A stretch of 64,000 nt of DNA from Candidatus Cloacimonadota bacterium (GTDB taxonomy: Bacteria; Cloacimonadota; Cloacimonadia; Cloacimonadales; TCS61): positions 27,426 through 91,425 of the forward strand of contig JAIPIH010000009.1 in NCBI GenBank assembly GCA_021734835.1. Reading direction: 5' to 3'. The translations under genes and the position numbers were made by a program. Shown here in pieces: positions 28,539-37,925 of the stretch. The notes beneath the pieces were generated by a model. It saw only the letters and a list, made by a program, of their open reading frames with translations. It ran no database searches and had not been told where the DNA came from. Each line of letters begins with the position of its first letter. Positions within the stretch are counted from its first letter, which is position 1.

Positions 28539-29717
28539 TTACTCTTCCAGAAATAATTTTTCCGAACGATCCATATCTTTTCTTTCTTCTATAATCTGTA
28601 CATCGGTTGGAACAGCTTGTTTTCTTCTTTCATCTACTTTTTCGATCAATTCTGCCTTAAGGATCACTATCATCTCACGAGTTACTACAGTGTTGGATTC
28701 ATATCCGAATAAATAACGCAGACCCAAAAACCACCAAGGTAAATCTTTTAGAATAGGAATTCCCCCGCGATTCATTTTTACATCTTTGTCATAAAGACCG
28801 CCAATTACAGTTTCTTCGCCATTATATAGTAAAACATCAGTATTTGATTTACTCTTATCAATGATTGTTGAAATATTTCCCGGTATGGCAGAGCTTTTCT
28901 CCACATTGATAGTTAGATAAATGGCTTCCCTGTTGTTTTCAATAAGAACTTCAGGCGTGACTTCCATAATAATTCCTGTTTCGAAGAATTTTTCTGTTGT
29001 ATTACCAGCATCATCAAGTGTTTTTACTGAAAAGTCTTGTCCAACTTGAATATAACCTTGTTTTTTGGAAATCACAGTAATGCTCGGTCGAGCCAGGATT
29101 GTCCCTTTTTGATTTGCTTCAACAATATTAAGCAAAGTTTCTAGTTCAATTGTTACATCACCGGTTTGAAAATTCTTGGCTAAACTGGCATTCAGGATAT
29201 CAGATGTTAAATTATCGGTTGTATTTAATGAGATATTAGCATCAACTGTACCACCAATCAGTGTTGTCCAGTCAATTCCAACTTCTCTTGTGAGTGATTT
29301 ATCAGCTTTAAAGAAAATTGCACTAATACGAACCTGTCTAGTAGATAAAGTAATTTTATCTTTAACTACTTCTTCAACTACATCAATAACTATTTCCTTG
29401 TCTTTGATAACAAATGCAGCAGGTCGTTCTTCCAAAACGAGATCATGATATTTGATGATAATATCAAGTGCATCCCGCCAGGGAAGATTTTTTACAGGAA
29501 CTCCGATAGGTTGATTAAAACTGCTTGTATTTAAAATATTCTTTCCGGCAAAATCTATGGAAAGATATTCAATTGCTTTAACAGCAGCTGCAAAATTTGT
29601 TTCTCGTGATATTGTTATCATTTCTTCTAGTGGTGTTTGCTTAATTTTCTGACCTTGTCCTAATATTGGTATAGCTAAACAGAGCAGAATAAGAAGGCTA
29701 ATTAATTTCTTCATCAT
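28539..29717 (-). CDS. pilQ: Secretin (type II/IV pilus outer membrane channel), short
   Basis: This 392-residue protein has a signal peptide (about 1-20), an N-terminal secretin/TonB short domain (IDFAGKNIL, VPVKNLPWRDALDIIIKYHDL) and the secretin core with VGIDWTTLIGG, GTILARPSITV and the VIGGLYDKDVKMNRGGIPILKDLPW segment. The last is the hallmark of the secretin pore. It forms the outer membrane gate for pili or secreted proteins. It is much shorter than PilQ or GspD because it has only one N-terminal domain. It closes the pilT-PilMN-PilOP run and overlaps nothing; the stop of the PilO/P gene is adjacent to its ATG. Confidence 0.9.
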   Translation of the reverse strand: MMKKLISLLILLCLAIPILGQGQKIKQTPLEEMITISRETNFAAAVKAIEYLSIDFAGKNILNTSSFNQPIGVPVKNLPWRDALDIIIKYHDLVLEERPAAFVIKDKEIVIDVVEEVVKDKITLSTRQVRISAIFFKADKSLTREVGIDWTTLIGGTVDANISLNTTDNLTSDILNASLAKNFQTGDVTIELETLLNIVEANQKGTILARPSITVISKKQGYIQVGQDFSVKTLDDAGNTTEKFFETGIIMEVTPEVLIENNREAIYLTINVEKSSAIPGNISTIIDKSKSNTDVLLYNGEETVIGGLYDKDVKMNRGGIPILKDLPWWFLGLRYLFGYESNTVVTREMIVILKAELIEKVDERRKQAVPTDVQIIEERKDMDRSEKLFLEE

Positions 29718-30599
29718 TTATTCCTCTTTTAATTCATTTAAATAGATCTTTTTATCTTTTATTATGCCGATTTCATTTACTTTAAAGACTGCATATTGCT
29801 CGTCCCAATTGATCGAACCTAATGAACCATAAGCAACCTTATCTCCAATTTTAAGAATGTGAATTCGTCCTGTATTATCCTTCATAAAAACCTTATTAGG
29901 AGTCAACCCGATCATGCTTGCAGAATATAAATCCAGAAATTTACGTTGTCTTTCATCCGGAAATGGTGCGTGAATTCTAGAATAGAAGGGATCATAAACT
30001 AAATTTTTAGATACTAATTTTCTAAAAGGCACCTCTCCCGTTTCCGAATTTTTTTCATCAAAATAGGCATTTAATACTATAGTGAAATTAACAAAGCCGG
30101 AAGTTTTATCTTCTTGTATTTCTTCTTTAATTTTAATTGATTCAATTACATAGAGCATAAACTGATTTTCAATTTGATAGATAAAAGAATAAAAGGAATG
30201 GGTGGGAGCTGTTCCGTTAATTGTATATGTGTAATAGCTAATATCTTCGATCTTGCTTAACCGATTGTACAAAAAATTAAAATTTATTTTAATATCAAAT
30301 CGATCACAAATGTCGAGGAGATATTTATAAGTAATCGTAGGGTTGTTTCTATTTGGAATGAATTTACTTTCTTTTTTAACTCTTTCTTCCAGTTCTTGTA
30401 ATGATTCTAAGAAGATGTCTTGATCTTGCATATCCGGGTGAGCAGCTTTAAGTTCGTTTAGTTGTTTAAGATTGTTTTCATAATTGGTTCTAATTAGATT
30501 AACCCTTTTCACGGATGAATTGTTTCCGAGTAAAAAGCCGGTAATTACTAAAACCAATAATACCGAGAGAATCAGTGTATTTCTTAATGCATAATTCAT
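29718..30599 (-). CDS. PilO/PilP-like fusion, pilus alignment protein
   Basis: I read this 293-residue protein as PilO joined to PilP. An N-terminal membrane segment (about 7-25) leads into a coiled coil (about 30-85), then a ferredoxin-like alpha-beta domain (about 85-185) as in PilO. The C-terminal part (about 200-293) has VYDPFY followed by a small beta-domain (KVFMKDNTGRIHILKIGDKV, ending in IYLNELKEE) that resembles the PilP HR domain that contacts the secretin. In classical systems these are two proteins; here one chain would span inner membrane to secretin. Similarity is by pattern and is not confirmed. Confidence 0.62.
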   Translation of the reverse strand: MNYALRNTLILSVLLVLVITGFLLGNNSSVKRVNLIRTNYENNLKQLNELKAAHPDMQDQDIFLESLQELEERVKKESKFIPNRNNPTITYKYLLDICDRFDIKINFNFLYNRLSKIEDISYYTYTINGTAPTHSFYSFIYQIENQFMLYVIESIKIKEEIQEDKTSGFVNFTIVLNAYFDEKNSETGEVPFRKLVSKNLVYDPFYSRIHAPFPDERQRKFLDLYSASMIGLTPNKVFMKDNTGRIHILKIGDKVAYGSLGSINWDEQYAVFKVNEIGIIKDKKIYLNELKEE

Positions 30600-30601
30600 A
30601 A

Positions 30602-32677
30602 TTATTTACCTTTTAACTTATTGATCTTGTAGCGCGCTGCCTTAGAAAGTTCATTATCAGGATATTCATCTATCAATATAGTCCAATACTGGATCGCTGC
30701 TGTATAATCATTTTCCCTTTCACTACAATTACCAAGCATGATCAGAGCATCAGGAGATTTGTTACCATTCAGATCATATACTTCTTTCAACGCTTGCTTA
30801 GCAGCACCAAAACGGTTTAATAAATATAGACATTCCCCGATAAAATATTTTGCATTATAAGAAAGATAATAATCTGGATATGCTTCTACAAAATCAGTAA
30901 ATTGTTGTAATGCTTCCTCAATACTTCCCTCAAAGTATAAAGTGATTATTGAATTATATTCTGCATTAATTGCTTCATTAGGAACTGTGATTATTTTAGG
31001 TTCCGGTTCGCTTTTTGTAATTTCTTCTTTAATTGTTTCTGTTGTTTCTTCTTCTACGGCCTCTTCTGGTTCCCTCCAGGTTTTTGGATCAGGGTATGTA
31101 TAGGAAATATTAAAGCGCCATATTGTCTCATCAACTTTGTCATTTTTCGCCACACTGGATATTCTGTTATCGGGGAATAATTTTGAAATTTCGATAATTG
31201 CCCTTCGATTTGTTGTATAACCATCAATAGTGAAACCCTTATCATTGCTAGATACATCACTCAACCAGCTTAATCTGTTATTATATAAAGAACTAGAAAA
31301 TACATCCAATATGTGATGCCACTGATTTTTATTTCCGGTAATTTTTTCAACTTTTGCTAAATTTGCTTCTAGTTCAGCCATTCTAGCTTTGATCTCATTG
31401 AGTCTGTTGATTAACGCTCGATTTCTGGAAAGATCTCGTTCTACTTTGTAGTTTTTCTTACCATAATCCAGAAGATCTTGTTTCAATTCAAGGTTCTTTA
31501 TTGTTCCAGCAAAGGCAAAATAAAATATACCGTCTAAGATTAAAAAACCATGCCAAGCTATTTTAAAATACTTCTGATTTTCAATAACTTTATGCGGAAG
31601 AAGGTTTGTAGAACTGAAATATTTATTTTTGGGGTCTAAAGTTTTCCAAGCTAATTCTATCGGAATTGCGAACTCTGCTATTTTATTAACCCCTATGCTG
31701 CCTTCCATTCCTTCTTGGATAGATAATTTTTCCAGCTTTAGCTTTGAAATTGTACTTCCTTCATGAGCAGCGGAACGATAATACTCTATATCTTCATCAG
31801 TAGCATTGTCGCCGGCCAGTATTATGTTTTTTGTGATTTGAATATTAGAAACATCCTGTTCGAGTAATAGCTTTGAAAAAATTGTTTTACGGGTCGATAC
31901 ATCATCATCTTCAGGTACTATTATGGGGAATGTTTTTACATGCTTCCTGTTTTGCATTACAATTCCGATTTTGTAATCGAAACCTATATAAAGGATAAGT
32001 ACGTACTCGTCTTCGGGGAATTCATAATTATAATTAACTAAATTTATTAAAGCAACTTCATTAGTTTCGATATGATGATAAAAGTATCTTTCCTTAGAGA
32101 GTATTAGATTGATATCTCTAAGTGCATGAAAAATACGGAATTTACCTTTATGGACAAAAGCAATTCCTGATTTATCCGGGTAGAGAATATAATCAAAAGA
32201 ATATAAATTTGATTTGATCTCTTCTTTTGTTAACAACTCTTTTAAGAGTCTTTTCTGAAGATTCCTAGTTCCATATGCAGGATCAAATTTAAAATAAGAT
32301 ACTTGTTCATCATTTGCACTGAACGAAATTTTACCTCTTTCGAGGGAGAATTGTTGCAGGAAGTTTTGGAGGTCTCGTAAACCTGGCAGCATTTCATCTT
32401 TTGTTGCGCCATTTACATCTTTGGAATTTTTCTCTTCCGGGATTTCCGGGACGGACATTGAATCTTCATCCATTTCAATAAGCTCAGGTACTTCAATCTC
32501 ACCATCGCCTGTATCTATAGGAGTGAATTCTTCTTGCTTATAAAGAACTGAAGATAGAATCGTCTCCTCTAGCTTTTGAACATTAACTGCACCGTTTAAT
32601 ATAGCAAGTCGTGCAATTCTAATTTTCAAACCATCTTTAAAAATTCCGAATGCAATTCTTTCTTTATTATTTGCCAT
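30602..32677 (-). CDS. PilM/PilN-like protein fused to TPR repeats
   Basis: This 691-residue protein appears to combine inner-membrane pilus alignment parts. The N-terminal cytoplasmic region (1-about 370) begins IAFGIFKDGLKIRIARL, resembling PilM actin-like proteins. One membrane segment follows (about 373-390), then a coiled coil (LIDRLNEIKARMAELEANLAKV region) and a PilN-like domain (LSWLSDVSSNDKGFTIDGYTT). An acidic Glu/Thr linker leads to TPR repeats (about 570-691), such as YNAKYFIGECLYLLNRFGAA, the kind seen in YbgF or tight adherence lipoproteins. It lies between pilT and the PilO/P gene. The periplasmic TPR end is the novel part. Confidence 0.6.
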   Translation of the reverse strand: MANNKERIAFGIFKDGLKIRIARLAILNGAVNVQKLEETILSSVLYKQEEFTPIDTGDGEIEVPELIEMDEDSMSVPEIPEEKNSKDVNGATKDEMLPGLRDLQNFLQQFSLERGKISFSANDEQVSYFKFDPAYGTRNLQKRLLKELLTKEEIKSNLYSFDYILYPDKSGIAFVHKGKFRIFHALRDINLILSKERYFYHHIETNEVALINLVNYNYEFPEDEYVLILYIGFDYKIGIVMQNRKHVKTFPIIVPEDDDVSTRKTIFSKLLLEQDVSNIQITKNIILAGDNATDEDIEYYRSAAHEGSTISKLKLEKLSIQEGMEGSIGVNKIAEFAIPIELAWKTLDPKNKYFSSTNLLPHKVIENQKYFKIAWHGFLILDGIFYFAFAGTIKNLELKQDLLDYGKKNYKVERDLSRNRALINRLNEIKARMAELEANLAKVEKITGNKNQWHHILDVFSSSLYNNRLSWLSDVSSNDKGFTIDGYTTNRRAIIEISKLFPDNRISSVAKNDKVDETIWRFNISYTYPDPKTWREPEEAVEEETTETIKEEITKSEPEPKIITVPNEAINAEYNSIITLYFEGSIEEALQQFTDFVEAYPDYYLSYNAKYFIGECLYLLNRFGAAKQALKEVYDLNGNKSPDALIMLGNCSERENDYTAAIQYWTILIDEYPDNELSKAARYKINKLKGK

Positions 32678-32687
32678 TATATATCTC

Positions 32688-33905
32688 TCAAGTCGAATAA
32701 TTTATCAAGTGAAGCATACGTTTTTTATTGTTTGCATAATTCATTGCTACATCCTTGGTAATTATCCCGTTTTTATAGTTATTAAAAAGATCCTGTTCCA
32801 TTGATAACATCCCTTTTCTCCTACCTTCAGTTATCATTTGATAAATTTCACCGATATTTTTATTTCTTATTGCTGCTTGTACAGAAGAATCTACAGCTAA
32901 GACCTCTTTGACCATGATCAGCTTGCCACGTTTATCTGGTACCAGTTTCTGTGAGATAATAATTTTTAATGTATCGGCCAAACGGAATCGAACTCTCTCT
33001 TGTTCAATTGGGGGAAATTCTGCAACTATACGATGCAGACTATCAACGGCTGAACTTGTGTGTAATGTAGAAAAAACTTTATGACCGCTGTCAGTTGCTT
33101 CTAAAACAGTAGCAATCGTTCCTGGATCTCTCATCTCACCTACAACAATAACATCGGGATCCTGCCTTAATGCTTGAATAGTGCCTTCCTGAAAACTTAT
33201 TACATCTTCTCCTACTTCCCGATGTCTGACAATCGATTTAACAGAATGATGTACATATTCTATTGGATTCCCAATTATTATTATATGAGCATTGTTATTT
33301 CTGTTATTCATGTCTACTATGGAGTCTAGTGTACAACTTTTTCCTGATCCTGTAATACCTGTAACCAAGAATAATCCGGATTTTTCATAATTAAGATCGA
33401 ATCGTTTATTGATGATTTCGGGAAAATGTAGATCTGCCAGGGTAAAAAGTTCTTGATTGATCCGCCTAAAATTTGCTACCAGACAATTGCTTTCGTAGTA
33501 AATGTCGCCTCGAAATCTGCTTTGTTGCTCACCTTCTTTTAATATCAATCCTAAGGAAATATCAACATTTTTATTGTTAAACAACATGACTTTCTGATCA
33601 TCACTTAATATACTCAATAATATTGCTGAAACTTCGTCTTGGGTTAAGTTATCAACTTTATCAGAAGGTGCTTTTGTGCCATAAACCCTATACCATACTT
33701 TACTATTAGACCCGGGTCCTCCAAAATCTATGTCAGAAGCTTCAATCTCTCTCATATGGATCATTAAGTTTCTCAGATAATCATAAGATTCTTCTTTCCA
33801 ACTGGTATTGAAAGTGATCATCTTATTAATATTTTGGAATCTTGCTGTTCCTGTGAGATATTCACTCAAAGCTACCTGCATCTCAGATAAGAAAGATAAA
33901 CTCAT
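32688..33905 (-). CDS. pilT: Type IV pilus retraction ATPase, PilT-like
   Basis: This 405-residue AAA-like secretion ATPase would power pilus disassembly in the cytoplasm. It has Walker A GITGSGKSCT, an Asp box (GNPIEYVH), Walker B DPDVIVVGEMRD, and the His box TLHTSSAVDSLHRI. The C-terminal stretch ILSMEQDL-like (GMLSMEQDLFNNYKNG) and a region like the AIRNLIRE motif (AAIRNKNIGEIYQMI) are typical of PilT rather than PilB. It lacks the zinc-finger Cys4. It heads the pilT-PilMN-PilOP-secretin run, with a TTGACA promoter about 60 bases upstream of its ATG. Confidence 0.93.
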   Translation of the reverse strand: MSLSFLSEMQVALSEYLTGTARFQNINKMITFNTSWKEESYDYLRNLMIHMREIEASDIDFGGPGSNSKVWYRVYGTKAPSDKVDNLTQDEVSAILLSILSDDQKVMLFNNKNVDISLGLILKEGEQQSRFRGDIYYESNCLVANFRRINQELFTLADLHFPEIINKRFDLNYEKSGLFLVTGITGSGKSCTLDSIVDMNNRNNNAHIIIIGNPIEYVHHSVKSIVRHREVGEDVISFQEGTIQALRQDPDVIVVGEMRDPGTIATVLEATDSGHKVFSTLHTSSAVDSLHRIVAEFPPIEQERVRFRLADTLKIIISQKLVPDKRGKLIMVKEVLAVDSSVQAAIRNKNIGEIYQMITEGRRKGMLSMEQDLFNNYKNGIITKDVAMNYANNKKRMLHLINYST

Positions 33906-33939
33906 TCGAGCTCCGATAAAAATAATTTTCTATTGCAAT

Positions 33940-33966
33940 GAAATAGTTTTTCTGAAATGATGTCAA
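33940..33966 (-). promoter_or_regulatory. Likely pilT operon promoter
   Basis: Minus-strand TTGACA at 33966-33961 is followed after 15 bases by TATTTC at 33945-33940. It separates the pilT run from the preceding receiver-regulator gene. The -10 is weak. Confidence 0.35.
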
Positions 33967-34158
33967 GCACTTTTGTTAACTCTCTTAATATTAGTAAGAT
34001 ATGGAAATAGAATGAGTAGTGGTAATTTTAACGTAGTTTTAATAAGTCTCTGTAAAATAAGATCTTAGCAGTTGAAAGAAAAAATTATATTAAAAATAAT
34101 AATAGATTATTTTCTTGTGATATGTTTGTTGCCAATCTCCTGAGAATCCTTATTCTCG

Positions 34159-35010
34159 CTAATCCTTAGACACTAACTTCAACATTACTATTCTTTGAAC
34201 TGCTTTACGCCACTTAAAATATGTGCTGTTAACTAGATTTATCATAAATCGTTTAAGCAATTTCTCACCTTTGTATGCGAAAAAGTCCAAGATTTTTTTT
34301 CTAGCGAACAGTTTAATTTTTACATCTGTTTCTGCCCGCAATGTTACAAAGGAAGATCCTGCTAAAATAAAGCTTTCTTCGCCAATGGAGTCCCATTTTT
34401 GCAAATAATCGATAGTTGTGTTATTCAGCCAGACAGAAACTTCTCCACTTTCAATAATAAGAATAGAATCAGATTTGTCTGATCCAATTGGTATATCCTT
34501 TCCTTGTTCATATTTTATGCTTTTTCCCAAAGCCATAAAATCTACTTTTTCTTCTGGAGAGAAGCCGTGTAAAATTATGGGTTCGCCTTTTTGCACTGAT
34601 TCAGCACTTGGTTCAAAAGCTTTTTGTAAGGGACCGTAGAGATCTTCTGAGTGTTCAACACCCGCTTTTACAACTTCAAAAAGCTCCTCTGAATTGATCG
34701 GTTTTGATAGATATTGAAAAGCACCAGCATGAACAGCTTTTACCGCTCCATCAATACTGGAAAAACCGGTTAAAATGACTATGACGGCCAATGGTTGTTT
34801 CTGTTTAATTAAGTTCATTAACTCAAAACCACCAATCCGCGGCATTGCCATATCGATCAAAAAGAGGTCAAAAACATCAAAAGTCATCTTTTCTAATGCA
34901 TCTTTACCATCAACGGCTAGGGTTACCTCATAGCCCTCTTCTTCTAAAAGTTCCTTGCATAATTCTCTTATTGTAGCTTCATCATCAACTATTAAAATAT
35001 GTTTTTTCAT
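34159..35010 (-). CDS. Response regulator with cyclic-nucleotide-binding-like domain
   Basis: This 283-residue protein has a receiver domain (about 1-120) with the phosphorylated Asp at residue 53 (LIDMAMP), acidic Asp9/Asp10 and Lys104 (YLSKPINS). Residues about 145-265 look like a CRP-type cyclic-nucleotide-binding domain (GKDIPIGSDKSDSILIIESGEVSVWLNN, then a jelly-roll and helix). No helix-turn-helix is visible at the end, so it probably does not bind DNA. It follows a kinase-like gene by 2 bases, so they are likely a pair. It may act by protein contact on the pilus. This domain combination is unusual. Confidence 0.75.
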   Translation of the reverse strand: MKKHILIVDDEATIRELCKELLEEEGYEVTLAVDGKDALEKMTFDVFDLFLIDMAMPRIGGFELMNLIKQKQPLAVIVILTGFSSIDGAVKAVHAGAFQYLSKPINSEELFEVVKAGVEHSEDLYGPLQKAFEPSAESVQKGEPIILHGFSPEEKVDFMALGKSIKYEQGKDIPIGSDKSDSILIIESGEVSVWLNNTTIDYLQKWDSIGEESFILAGSSFVTLRAETDVKIKLFARKKILDFFAYKGEKLLKRFMINLVNSTYFKWRKAVQRIVMLKLVSKD

Positions 35011-35012
35011 AA

Positions 35013-35924
35013 TTAGCCCTTCTTTTTGTTTTCTATTTCTCTGATCAGATCTAGTTGTTTTAAGGTTTGGAATTTCGACAAAATTTTGTTTATTGAATTG
35101 ATCGCTTCTGTCATCTGATTCCCTGATTTTTCTAATTTATCATCATTATACTCATGAGCCGCCTGAATGATTCTGCGTATTGAGAGTGATATTATTGTTA
35201 ATGGATTGTTGAGATCATGGTCTATACTTGCGACTGCGGCTGACTCTTTGACAACTTCTTGATATTTCTCAAGAAGTTTACGATTTTTTGCTAACTCCTG
35301 TTCTTTTTCTGAGAGCTCAGTTTTCTGTTCACTTGCAAAAAGTGAACTCTTGATCGAACTGGTGTAATATTTCTTGATAATATTGCTTATATAACTTGAG
35401 ATAAAAGCAATTCCACTGAATAATCCTGTATATGAAATGAGAAAAATAGTTTGAGTTGGTATATCTATTGTAAATTCTTTACTATTAATTGGGATTAACC
35501 AACCAAAATTATACATCAAAATGAGTGCGAGCAAACATAAACTTCCAATCATGGCAGAAATAAATCCACCGGAATTTTCGATGACCAGACTTGCTGTTAT
35601 AACTGCAACCAGATAAATCCAGACAAATGAACTATCTAATCCTCCTGTTAAATGGACAACTAATGTAGCAAAAATAATATCCAAAAGTATCTGGATGGAA
35701 GTAAATAGCGAGTTAGATTTTAAAATTTGCAGGTAAAATAAAACATTAAGAACACATATCCCTAAAAAAGTTGCAATAAAAATTACAATTGGATAAGTTT
35801 GTTCTATTTGTGTTACTCTCAAAATTCCGATTGCAAATAAAATTAACACAATGAACCAACGGACCTTTGACCACCATTTATAAGTATCTAATTCATGATT
35901 CAATATTTCGTTTTTATTATTCAT
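35013..35924 (-). CDS. Membrane histidine kinase-like protein lacking an ATPase domain
   Basis: This 303-residue protein has six hydrophobic segments (about 22-180), like a membrane sensor domain, then a coiled coil and a DHp dimerisation region with an H-box (IDHDLNNPLTIIS, His236). The chain ends about 65 residues later and no HATPase domain (N, G1, F, G2 boxes) is present. The N-terminal HELD-like stretch is not a catalytic motif. It cannot autophosphorylate alone, so it may accept phosphate from another kinase, or act as phosphatase, on the receiver encoded next to it. The stop is clean and nothing in the sequence downstream continues the frame, so I doubt a simple frameshift. Confidence 0.8.
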   Translation of the reverse strand: MNNKNEILNHELDTYKWWSKVRWFIVLILFAIGILRVTQIEQTYPIVIFIATFLGICVLNVLFYLQILKSNSLFTSIQILLDIIFATLVVHLTGGLDSSFVWIYLVAVITASLVIENSGGFISAMIGSLCLLALILMYNFGWLIPINSKEFTIDIPTQTIFLISYTGLFSGIAFISSYISNIIKKYYTSSIKSSLFASEQKTELSEKEQELAKNRKLLEKYQEVVKESAAVASIDHDLNNPLTIISLSIRRIIQAAHEYNDDKLEKSGNQMTEAINSINKILSKFQTLKQLDLIREIENKKKG

Positions 35925-35941
35925 TTATACTCCCGACTAGA

Positions 35942-36862
35942 TTAATTATCTTCGAACATACTTAATATTTTAAGTTCATAAGTTAATACTAAGTTTGCCC
36001 CTGAAAATGCTGCTTCTATTGCATCCAGATCATAAGTTATCTGGCAATTACCTAAAACTGTCACATCATCAATTTCAGCTCCGGTTTCGATTCCACCTTC
36101 AACATAGATAGCACCGTTGAAACCATTATTTCCATTAATAAATAGTGAACCTGTAATCCACATTATTCCGTTAAATGTTCCACCAGATATCTGAGCATCT
36201 CCAATGATAACTAAAATTCCACTACCCACCCAAGAAGCAGTAGTTATCTTCATTCGACCGGATGGATTTGAAAAAGTGATCCATGTTATATCTTCGACAC
36301 CGGGAGGATTATTAGGAGGGTCTACAAAGTGATTATCAGCAATAGCATTCATTTCTGCTTTAGTCATACCAAAAAATTCTTCAAAAGATATCGGGGGGTC
36401 AGAATTAGGGAATAAATTACCGAAAATATCGGCACTACCGCCTACATCTATATCTCCATTTGAGTAAATTGCACCTTGAGCAAGGGTCGGAACCCACTTT
36501 ACTACTACAGTACTCTTATGTCGATATGTTTCATTATTATCCCGATATGTTGCAAATGAATTTATCTCAATATCATTAGTCGTTGCATTGGGTATATACT
36601 GTATACTATCAATACTCCCGCCCATAATATCAAAATTATTAAATGTTTGTGTATTCACACCTGGATTTAACGTGATAGATTCGGTACTGATTTTATTCAT
36701 GCCATATACCAGAGCTTCACGAGATAACGCTTTAGCTTGTAATTCTACTAGATTACTTGTTACAAGTTCTGGGACATCTTCGGTCTTGTTTTGCATTGAA
36801 AGAATAATAATAACAAAAATTGAACTAACAACTAATACAACTATTAATAACAATTTACCCAT
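35942..36862 (-). CDS. Pilin-like surface protein (PilX-type?), no prepilin motif
   Basis: This 306-residue protein starts with a hydrophobic segment (about 4-23) right after MGK, then a long beta-rich region with Gly/Asn/Ile-rich strands (IYSNGDIDVGGSADIFGN, FINGNNGFNGAIYVEGGI) typical of extracellular beta-solenoid or PilX-type minor components. No G/A-F-T-L-x-E prepilin motif is present. It lies in the run of small pilin-like genes after pilB and before the kinase gene. A GGGGGTAA ribosome site is visible before the ATG. The role as a minor pilin is an inference from position and topology. Confidence 0.6.
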   Translation of the reverse strand: MGKLLLIVVLVVSSIFVIIILSMQNKTEDVPELVTSNLVELQAKALSREALVYGMNKISTESITLNPGVNTQTFNNFDIMGGSIDSIQYIPNATTNDIEINSFATYRDNNETYRHKSTVVVKWVPTLAQGAIYSNGDIDVGGSADIFGNLFPNSDPPISFEEFFGMTKAEMNAIADNHFVDPPNNPPGVEDITWITFSNPSGRMKITTASWVGSGILVIIGDAQISGGTFNGIMWITGSLFINGNNGFNGAIYVEGGIETGAEIDDVTVLGNCQITYDLDAIEAAFSGANLVLTYELKILSMFEDN

Positions 36863-36889
36863 AAGTTACCCCCATAACATCAAATAAAT

Positions 36890-37492
36890 CTACAGATACA
36901 GATTTTTGAAATATTTCCAAAATACAATTTTATGTCTGATCAATCTTTTATCAATATCAGGTCGATATGTATTATAAAAAAAAGTAAGGTTTACTTGTAT
37001 GGCACGGATTAAATCATGATCAGAATTTGGTGATAAGAGCTTAATATTATCTTTGTCTAAATAAGTAATCTCCAGAGAATCTGCCATCCAAAAAGGACCT
37101 AATATTGGGTTTGTCATGTCGTTTTGATAAACGTATAAAGGGAAACCCTGCTGTGTACCTGTTTTTTGAACGAAATGAAATGTGCTGACAGCTGATGATG
37201 GATTGGATTGTCCAAGAAACTTGAAACTGATTGCAGTTGCCTCTATTATCGGATCGGTTGAAGAAGCGACCCCTGAACCAACTTTAGATAAAATACTCTC
37301 TACACCTGGATAACTTACTGTTCCAACTTTCCGACCTGTGATAAGGTCCTCAGACATTTTAGTTAATCCGAATTGCAGCTCAGTGTTATGACTTATCACC
37401 TGCATGTTTAATAGTGAGGACAAAATCATCAGCAAAACCATACTACCTGCAATTGTTGCACCTATCACATCTAACAAACTGGACATGGTCAA
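36890..37492 (-). CDS. Pilin-like membrane protein (PilW-type?)
   Basis: This 200-residue protein has a single N-terminal membrane segment (about 12-30) and then a beta-rich domain. The order of small helix then globular domain is the pilin layout, but the residues before the segment (MTMSSLLDVIGATIAG) have no cleavable prepilin signal. It overlaps the neighbouring small pilin-like gene by 4 bases (ATGA) and is co-translated with it. I assign it to the pilus system by place only. Confidence 0.55.
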   Translation of the reverse strand: MTMSSLLDVIGATIAGSMVLLMILSSLLNMQVISHNTELQFGLTKMSEDLITGRKVGTVSYPGVESILSKVGSGVASSTDPIIEATAISFKFLGQSNPSSAVSTFHFVQKTGTQQGFPLYVYQNDMTNPILGPFWMADSLEITYLDKDNIKLLSPNSDHDLIRAIQVNLTFFYNTYRPDIDKRLIRHKIVFWKYFKNLYL

Positions 37493-37923
37493 AATCCTCT
37501 GTTAAAAAAAACCTTACTGAATGGAGACGTTAAAGTCCCAATATAAAGAGTGTCCATTGAAGTAGACAGACAATTCATCTGGATCTCAATTTTTTGATAT
37601 AATGTATCTGCCGATGGAGTATTCCCAAGGCTGTCACAATATGCTGATTTGATCTGAGTATTGTAAGTAATACCATTTATTGTAAGTGACTCACTGATAT
37701 TTGAATAGATTGAATATATCTCATTGAAATAGTGAATTGGGGGATCGCCCATTAATTCAGCTTCTATCCTTTGGAAATATCGATCTGCAATTTTATGTCC
37801 TTGAAGATATATAATGTTATCATAAACCAACCCAGACTGATCAAGGATAATATTATAAACGTTAAGCAGCAAGGTTGAAAAAAGCGCTAAAGCTAATAAT
37901 ACTAACAACATTTGAACATTCAT
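37489..37923 (-). CDS. Pilin-like small membrane protein
   Basis: This 144-residue protein begins with a hydrophobic segment (about 3-23, MNVQMLLVLLALALFS) followed by a globular domain with one Cys pair (Cys95, Cys117 region). It resembles a minor pilin in size and topology, without a prepilin cleavage motif. It lies 2 bases after pilB, and its stop overlaps the next pilin-like gene. Confidence 0.55.
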   Translation of the reverse strand: MNVQMLLVLLALALFSTLLLNVYNIILDQSGLVYDNIIYLQGHKIADRYFQRIEAELMGDPPIHYFNEIYSIYSNISESLTINGITYNTQIKSAYCDSLGNTPSADTLYQKIEIQMNCLSTSMDTLYIGTLTSPFSKVFFNRGF

Positions 37924-37925
37924 GA

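Noticed and set aside
34142..34157. Short inverted repeat (GAGAAT/ATTCTC) after the receiver-regulator gene
   Set aside because: Only 6 bp with no T run on the minus strand, so not convincing as a terminator.
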